From Benincasa hispida (Eukaryota > Streptophyta > Magnoliopsida > Cucurbitales > Cucurbitaceae), in NCBI RefSeq assembly GCF_009727055.1, contig NC_052360.1, positions 65,398,881 through 65,462,880 of the forward strand: DNA of 64,000 bases, given 5' to 3'. The notes beneath the pieces are model-generated. The model made no database searches. It was not told where the DNA came from and saw nothing but the letters and a program-made list of their open reading frames with translations. Positions 57,318-64,000 of the stretch are shown here, piece by piece. Position 1 is the stretch's first letter; each line of letters starts with the position of its first letter. Position numbers and translations under genes: made by a program.

Positions 57318-58997
57318 TGATGCTTGATTTTTATAAAATGAATTATGGATGATATGCGATGGTGAAACTGCGTTGAGCACTCAAGTTTCCTCAGCAGAAT
57401 CCAAGTGTAAACTCCACTGAGTTTCCTGGTAAGTCCAGGGTCGAACTCAGGGACTTATAAAAACAGGTTGTGTTGGTAATTTTTAGGAAAACTTTGCGGT
57501 AACTGGTAACCCAATTAATTGTTGGGTTGTTCTTGATTCTGTTAATGAAAAATAAAAAATGCGGCGGATTTGAGGAAAGTCAGTTGTGTGATAGATACAC
57601 TGAGTATGTGGATGAACGGGTTGAGAAGATCTTTAGCTAGCATTACTTGGAAATGCGTCAGAGTATGTGATCATGCTACAACCATGCATAGTAAGCCATT
57701 TTCTAATGCAAATGCGATGCTCCTAAGTCTAGGATGCATGTGTTGAATGCAAAAGTGTCCATAGAGCTTATTCCTAAGTCTATACTCTTTTCCTATGCGA
57801 TGATGCAAAATGCATAAAGGCAAGGTGACCGCATACAATCATATCCTATCTCTAGGCTGCATGCGATACGTTGTTAAAAAATAGTGCTTATTCCTAATCT
57901 TCTATCTCTTGATTATGCATTCTAATCTGACTCTCTCGAGCCTAGATTCTAACCTGACTTTCCCAAGCCTAGATCCTATTCTTAGACTACCCTCCCGAGT
58001 ATCTCTAATGGACGAATGAAGCATACATAATACAAGATAATCATATAGAATGAAGATTCCCTAGTTGTGCTAGCTAAATGCTTCTCAACCCATTCAACTG
58101 ATTTAGCTACTCATGCGTAAATGACAGAGAGTGAACAGATATAGAGAAGTAGATTCCATTTTGATAAATGAGTGGAGTACAAAATAACAATGGAAGTTAA
58201 AGGTAGAAAGCCTTGTAGAAATTCCTTGCTGATTGAGGCTTTTACACTATAAATCTCTATTCGGTTTTGAAGATGTTCCTGCTTTTGCAGGCATCGGCCC
58301 TCTCTCTGTCCTTGAAGCTTCCGGTGCTCTCCCAAGCTTACCAGAACGATCTGTCAGCACCACCCTCCTCTCTCGTGTCCATCTTAAAATGAAAGGAAAA
58401 CTATGAATAAAGACGTGCGAACTAAAGTATGAAATTTTGAACTGCTGAATGGTGAACCCCTTTTCTGAAGGTTGCCCTTGGTATTTATAGAAAAACCAAG
58501 GTGAACGGTGGCTTCTCTCTCATGATTGCATAGATAGGACGGCTTTAATTCCCCTGACTGATGCACCAAATATTTGTCACCGAAAAGCTGAATGTACTTG
58601 TATCGTTAGCGGCTGTCAACTTAATTTGGATTCTACTACCATCAACTTTTTGTCCCATCGTGATTAATTAGCCTTTCACCCAGATTCGCCCACCATGTTT
58701 CGTTGACCAAGTTGTGGCAATCCTTCTTGGGCGAATTTTTCCAAACACGATCACCGTAAAGCCTTGCGGTAATGCTGCGCTCGACCAATGATTTCCTATG
58801 ATTGCAATTTCTGCCTTGCGTCAATGCATATTCTGCATAAAGACACAAAAATCAACTGTTCCTATGTGATGAATGCATGCGACCGCAATATAATAAACTT
58901 AATGCTTTTTGGACGCAATTTAACATATTTTATCAATGCAAGCCAACATTATTTAAGAACTTAGCACTATGATAACGTGCATTTCTGTCCGTTATCA
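57318..58997 (-). mobile_element. Solo LTR of gypsy family 1 (copy e) inside the integrase gene
   Basis: 1,680 bp from TGATGCTTGATT to ...CCGTTATCA. The 5-bp CGGTG occurs at 57,310-57,314 and 58,998-59,002, with three extra bases (GTA) between the left copy and the LTR. Without the insert and one CGGTG, the integrase reads through 'GGQRTAKVLQ'. Minus-strand TATAAATA at 58,499-58,492. No internal sequence, hence a solo LTR. Confidence 0.9.
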
Positions 58998-59002
58998 CGG
59001 TG

Positions 59003-59165
59003 CGCTGTCCTCCAAAGTGCCCACCATATGGTGAGTCATGACATTGCGATAATATGCGTTGTTGAGCAGCATTTGGTACGTATAATCGAAAAATCTGGTC
59101 TGCCCCTCTTTTATACAAATTTGTCTCATCCCAATAATAATGTTTGCATTCATGTTTGAGCTTCT
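59003..59165 (-). pseudogene. Gypsy integrase zinc-binding N-terminus
   Basis: 'MYKRGADQIFRLYVPNAAQQ' followed by 'CHDSPYGGHFGGQRT', the HHCC-type region. Separated from the rest of integrase by the solo LTR. Confidence 0.85.
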
Positions 59166-59166
59166 T

Positions 59167-60733
59167 CTATTGGTGGTAGATGTAATCTTCAGGAAATTGC
59201 TCGCAAACCAGATAATTGACTATGTCTACATACCAGGGCAATTCTTCGATATGGAACAGCTGCTCATCTGGGAACACCGCACTCACCCCAGACTCATTGT
59301 GGTCAACCTTAGGATTTTCCAGTCTAGACAAGTGATTCGCAACTTGGTTCTCTGTCCCCTTCTGGTCAATTATTTCTATGTCAAATTCTTGAAGGAGGAG
59401 AACCCATCTGATCAACCTCGGCTTTGGATCCTTCTTTGTCATTAAGTACTTTATTGCCGAATGATCAGTATAGATGAGTACCTTTGTCCCCAGCAGATAT
59501 GCTCGATATTTTTCCAACGCAAAAATTACCGCCAGAAGCTCTTTATCTGTGGTGGTATAATTTGTCTGAGTGGGGTTATGTTTTACTCGCATATGCGATG
59601 GGATGCAAGATTGTTTTTCTCTTTTGTGCCAGAGATGCTCCCATCGCATACCCGCTTGCATCACACATAATTTCAAAAGGAAGTGTCCAGTCAGGTGAAA
59701 TCAACACGGGTGCAGTAATCAGTGCATTCTTCAAAACTCTGAATGCGTTGAGGTAGTTGTTGTCAAACTCAAATTTTTTGTCAGCCTCTAACAACGCACT
59801 TAGTGGTCGTGCTATTTTCAAAAAATCTTTGACAAAGTGTCTGTAAAATCCAGCGTGCCCTAAGAAGTATCGTACAGCCTTCACGGTTGTTGAAGGTAGA
59901 AGTTTTTCAATTGCTTCGATTTTCGCTTTGTCCACCTCGAACCCATCCTAGGAAACCTTGTGTCCCAACACTATGCCCTCCTTCACCATGAAATGAAATT
60001 TTTCCCAATTAAGCACCAGATTCGTCTCTTTGCATCTCTTCAGTATCTTCTCCAGGTTGGCTAGAAAGATTTCATAAGTGTTCCCATAAACAGAGAAGTC
60101 GTCCATAAAAATTTCGACAGAGTCCTCAAGATAGTCTGAAAAGATGGCCATCATGCACCTTTGGAACGTGCTTGGCGCATTGTAGAGGCCAAACGACATG
60201 CGGCGAAAGGCAAAGGTCCCATATGAGCAGGTGAATGTGGTCTTGTCTTGGTCTTCCGGAACTATCATAATCTGGTTGTACACGGCATAACCATTCAGAA
60301 AGCAATAAAATCATTTTCAGCTAGACAGTCTAGCATTTGATCAATGAATGGCAGAAGGAAATGATCTTTCTTTGTGGCCGCGTTCAGCTTGCGGTAATCC
60401 ATGCAAATGCACCACCCAGTGATGGTCCTTTGCGGTATTAAATATCTCATTATTTTCATTTCGGCTACCGTCATGCCGCCTTTTTTCGGCACACACTGCA
60501 CCGGGCTGACCCACGTGTTATCTGCTATAGGATAGATGACGCCCGCATCTAACCATTTAATGATCTCATTTTTAAAGACCTCCTTCATCGCAGGGTTGAG
60601 TCTGCGTTGATGTTCGATCGTTGCCTTGTGGTCCTCTTCAAGACGAATGCAGTGCATACAGTAAACAGGGCTAATTCCTCTAATGTCGGCGAGCATCCAG
60701 CCAATTACTTGCACATGTTACTTGCACATGTTT
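59167..60733 (-). pseudogene. Gypsy reverse transcriptase and RNase H
   Basis: The minus strand: 'GVIYPIADNTWVSPVQCVPK', 'CMDYRKLNAATKKDHFLLPF', a frameshift near 60,300, 'TFTCSYGTFAFRRMSFGLYN', the RT active site 'FMDDFSVYG', 'FLGHAGFYRHFVKDF', then RNase H '[20 protein letters not shown]' and '[11 protein letters not shown]', ending in '[10 protein letters not shown]'. Integrase follows RT, confirming Ty3/gypsy order. Frameshifts lie near 60,300 and 59,640, a stop near 59,946, and a 13-bp tandem duplication near 60,708-60,733. Confidence 0.93.
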
Positions 60734-60808
60734 CCTTAGAATGCTCATCAACGCATTCTCTTGATCTTCATTGAACTTAGAGGAAATAATAACATGCAAC
60801 TTCTCATT

Positions 60809-61657
60809 CTACCCCAAAAATGCGTACTTTAAATGATTCGATAGGGTCTTTAATTCCAGTGTTGGTGGTTCTATTAGGGATGGTTGCATTGTTTTTCTTT
60901 CTTCTTTTTCCATTGGCTCTTCTTCTTGATTTGTGATCATCTCTTTTTCCTTGCTTTTTTTTTTTTGTTGTGATCGCATTACATGCAGCAACGGATGCGC
61001 TGGCATCCTCTTCTTCATTTTCTTCATCAACTTTTTTTCTTCAATCACATTATGGTCATCATCTGAGTCATGCAGGTCTTCTTCATCCGGAAACTTCATG
61101 GCATGAATTATGTTAAACTTGAGCTTCTGTTCGTTGATGCTCAAAGTGATTTCCCTTTTATGCACATCAATCTGAGCACGACCTATTGATAGAAAAGGTC
61201 GCCCCAGAATGATGGGCACATTTTTATCGGCCTCATAGTCCAAAATGATGAAGTCGGCTAGTAGGATAAATTTGTCAATGGTTATCAGCACGTCCTTCAC
61301 CCTTCCCTTTGGATGCACCAGAGTTTTATCAGCCAGTTGTAGAGTCACCGTTGTGGGTACAAGTTGCCCTACATTCAGCTACCTAAAGATTGATAAAGGC
61401 ATCAAATTTATGCTGGCTCCCAGGTCACACAAGGCTTGCCCGATGTACAATCCTCTTATGAAGCAAGGAATAGTAAAGCTCCCAGGATCGCTCATCTTTG
61501 GTGGAATGATTGATTTAGAACTTTGAGTTAGCGCCACCGTGGCAAAATTACCAGCTCCCTTCTTCTTAGTTACCATATCCTTCAGAAACTTTGCGTAGGC
61601 AGGCATCTTCTCAATCGCTTCACTAAAAGGAATATTAACATGTAATTGTTTTAACAT
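60809..61657 (-). pseudogene. Gypsy aspartic protease region
   Basis: 'IGQALCDLGASINLMPLSIF' carries the protease motif (DLGA, as in this clade). A TAG at 61,380-61,378 interrupts the frame just after it. Then 'LQLADKTLVHPKGRVKDVL' and 'VPIILGRPFLSIGRAQIDVH'. The C-terminal stretch is acidic and lysine-rich and leads toward RT. Confidence 0.88.
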
Positions 61658-61879
61658 AGACAGAAAGCGTTGGTACTATACCTCTTCATTCTTTTTCTTC
61701 CTTAGTCTCTATAGGAAAGGGGGTAACTGTACTTTCATGGCTTCTATCTCAGTTGACTTTGAGGTCGACGCAACCTCTGGTTCTACTGCTTCTTTTTCTC
61801 CTTCTTCTTCTTACGTCACCGCAATTTCAGGTTCAACCGCAATGGGAGCTGTCCGACTAAGATCCTTCTTTTCTCCCTC

Positions 61880-63305
61880 CACAGTCTTCCCACTTCGCAA
61901 TGTCACAACCTGACATTGCTCTTTACCTGATCCCCCCGGATTGCGTGGAAGTTCAGTTGAACTCGGCAAAGCCCCTTATGGTCTACTCTTTAGCTCACTC
62001 GCAATCTGGTCCATCTGTAATTCTAGATTGTGGATGGATGTAGCCTGACTTTGAAGCACAGTTTTGTTTTTCTCTATGTATTGCTTCAATAGGCTTTCCA
62101 AAGTAGAGGATTGCGGTGGTTGTGAGCTTCTTGCTTGATTGGTTGTCTGACCATTGTTGTGTGGGAAGAATCCTGATGGCCCTTCTTTCTGCACCATGGA
62201 TTGGAATTTCTGTTGCTGATTCTTCCTTGCAAAATTAGGGTGATTTCTCCACCCGGGGTTGTAGGTATTCAAAAAGGGATTATTTTTCACAAAGTAAACG
62301 GACTGTGGATTTTGCGGGCAAACCTCCATCACATGCCCATCACCGCAAGTCACACACCTTGCGGTGTTTTGACTGATTGCGTTGATTTGCCTGTTTTGCA
62401 GTGTTGGGCTGCTGATCGCAATTCCCTGAATTAAGTTCATCATTGCGGTCATCTGATTTTGTAGTGAAGCAATAGCACCATTACTTGCATCATTGTCCTT
62501 TAGTCTTAATCTCTGGTCACTCTCACTCAAATGTTCATGGTTTTTAGAGATGCGATCCAAGATTTTCTTTGCCTCGTCATACGTTTTATCAAGTAGACCA
62601 CCAGCGGCTGCCGCATTGGCAGTAGTCTGCGAAGCGGGATTCAAACAATGATAAAAATTTTCATCTGAAGGCAGTCTAGCAACCTCTTGTCTGGAAAGTC
62701 TCGGACCAACCTCTTAAACCTCGTCCAGGCATCGCTGAGCGATACATCCATATCTTGTTCAAAATTTTTAATTAGTTTCCTTTGTCTTGCATTCTCAGTA
62801 GATGGAAATTATTTCTTCATAATCTTCTCCATGACCTGTTCCCATGAAGTGATCTCTCCTGGTTCGAGAGAATACACCCATTTCTTAGCCTGATTACAGA
62901 GAGAAAATGGGAACAAAGTTAGTCGAACTTCTTCGACATAGATGTTTGGGAACACAAAGTATTGCAGATTTCAATAAAGCTTCGGAGGTGCCCACACCTT
63001 CCTCCGAATTGTCCTACAGTCTGGATCATCCGCAGCATCACTGGCTTCATTTCGAATCAGCTTCTATCGAGAGCAGGCCTCATGATTCCTGGAGAGAAAT
63101 CATAGAGGTTTGGCGATGCATAGTCCCTAATGGGTCTATTACGATTGTTTTCTAGCAAGATTGGATTTGCCATGACATTGTTATCGTTTGGTGCTCCATT
63201 TCTAGGCTGTTCCGCCATCTCTTCTTTATCTAACTGTGGTTTTTGTTGGCGGTCACTCAATCTTCGTCTAAACATTCTCTTAATCTCTGGGTCATAATTC
63301 ACCAA
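61880..63305 (-). pseudogene. Gypsy gag
   Basis: The start is 'MVNYDPEIKRMFRRRLSDRQ' (63,305) with 'NRPIRDYASPN'. The gag core 'GEITSWEQVMEKIMKK' is followed by a stop where the plus-strand relative has Tyr (~62,815). 'GGLLDKTYDEAKKILDRISK' follows, then a zinc knuckle 'CVTCGDGHVMEVCP' (~62,350), 'NNPFLNTYNPGWRNHPNF' and the linker 'QCQVVTLRSGKT' (~61,910). Frameshifts near 63,055 and 62,645. Confidence 0.9.
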
Positions 63306-63370
63306 AGATTGAGAGTCTGTAAAGAAATCAGAAACATTACCGTTAGCACACTATTTTGTCGAAGTCCCCA

Positions 63371-63388
63371 GAACCGGTGCCAAAAACT
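63371..63388 (-). promoter_or_regulatory. Degenerate primer-binding site (tRNA-Asp type)
   Basis: The minus strand reads 'ttggcaccggttctgggga' starting about 6 bp after the LTR end. It corresponds to TGGCGCCGTTGCCGGGGA with several changes. Confidence 0.65.
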
Positions 63389-64000
63389 TGATGCTTATTT
63401 TTATGAAGTGAATTATGGATGATATGCGATGGTGAAATTACGTTGAGCACTCAAGTTTCCTCAGCGGAATCCAAGTGTAAACTCCATCTAGTTTCCTGGT
63501 AAGTCCAAGGTCGAACTTAAGGACTTGTGAAAACAGGTTGCATTAGTAATTTTTAAGAAAACTTTGCGGTAACCAAATAAATAAATTGTTGGTTTGTTGT
63601 TGATTGCATTAATGAAAAATAAACAAATGCGGCGGATTTGAGAATAAGCAGTTGTGTGATAGATGCTCTGAGTATGCGGATGAACGGGTTGAGAAGGTCT
63701 TTAGCTAGCGTTACTTGGGAATATGTCAAATGATGCGATCATGCTACAACCATGCACAGCAAGTCATTTTCCAATACAAATGCGATGCTCCTAAGACTAG
63801 GATGCATGTGTTGAATGCAAAAGTGTCCATAGAGCTTATTCCTAAGTCTCTACTCTTTTCCTATGCGATGATGCAAAATGCATAAAGGCAAGGTGACCGC
63901 ATACAATCATATCCTATCTCTAGGATGCATGCGATGCGATAATAACAAATAGTGCTCATTCCTAAGCGCCTATCTAATATGTGATCTAATATGACACTCC
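63389..64000 (-). repeat. 5' LTR of the minus-strand gypsy element (family 1, copy f), truncated by the window
   Basis: It starts TGATGCTTATTT and follows copy d closely through 'aaggcaaggtgaccgcatac' (63,887). About the last kilobase lies beyond 64,000. Confidence 0.9.

Larger units (their letters stand above)
53317..64000 (-). mobile_element. Near-complete Ty3/gypsy element (Athila/Tat-like), runs off the right edge
   Basis: Minus-strand order from the right edge: 5' LTR (63,389 onward), degenerate primer site, gag, protease, RT, RNase H, integrase, ~1.3 kb non-coding DNA, polypurine tract, 3' LTR (53,317-54,974). It sits in copia RT. The left flank is GCAAC (53,312-53,316); the matching right flank lies outside the window. 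A solo LTR of the same family splits integrase. All main frames have stops or frameshifts, so it is not autonomous. Confidence 0.9.

Noticed and set aside
59140..59756. Plus-strand frames of 69-101 codons
   Set aside because: Antisense of gypsy RNase H coding sequence on the minus strand.

Overview
This window is plant nuclear DNA from a dicot, most plausibly a cucurbit. It has spliced plant genes, AT-rich intergenic DNA with many MITE-like foldbacks, and nested LTR retrotransposons. The cucurbit call is inference from repeat style and was not tested by search. No rRNA or tRNA gene, CRISPR array or bacterial operon was seen.

Layout. (1) 1-7,400: repeat-rich gene-poor DNA. It holds a ~322-bp tandem repeat with internal hairpins, a 291-bp palindrome, several foldback MITEs, and a degraded minus-strand gene of the plant mobile domain (PMD/MAIN-like) family at 5,380-7,400. 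(2) 7,400-20,000: the only intact host genes. A plus-strand DUF1191 type I membrane protein lies at 9,186-10,097. A convergent minus-strand five-exon GDSL esterase/lipase lies at 11,043-17,832; its exons join in frame to 392 codons. From memory, homologues of these two are also neighbours in Arabidopsis (At4g01140 and At4g01130). (3) 20,000-53,300: nested and broken retroelements. They include Ty1/copia pol split by two LTR insertions, one with a perfect 5-bp target duplication. There are also Ty3/gypsy remnants with a tRNA-Asp-type primer site (Athila/Tat-like) in both orientations, and a second LTR type with a tRNA-iMet primer site whose internal DNA is non-coding. (4) 53,317 to beyond 64,000: a near-complete minus-strand Ty3/gypsy element (LTR, gag, protease, RT/RNase H, integrase, long 3' non-coding region, LTR). 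Its integrase is split by a solo LTR of the same family. All retroelement reading frames seen are broken.

Assembly problems matter here. Two 38-bp Nextera/Tn5 mosaic-end junction sequences are embedded (23,799-23,836 and 36,670-36,707). A 25-N gap at 27,772-27,796 separates two near-identical ~910-bp copies that differ by single-base indels. A single N at 48,790 separates two identical 74-bp copies. Structure across these points should not be read as biology.

No intact novel system was found. The best candidate for an undescribed feature is a ~50-nt conserved non-coding motif between pol and the 3' LTR of the gypsy elements, usually in pairs and accompanied by extra polypurine-tract-like sequences (five motif copies in three elements, both strands).
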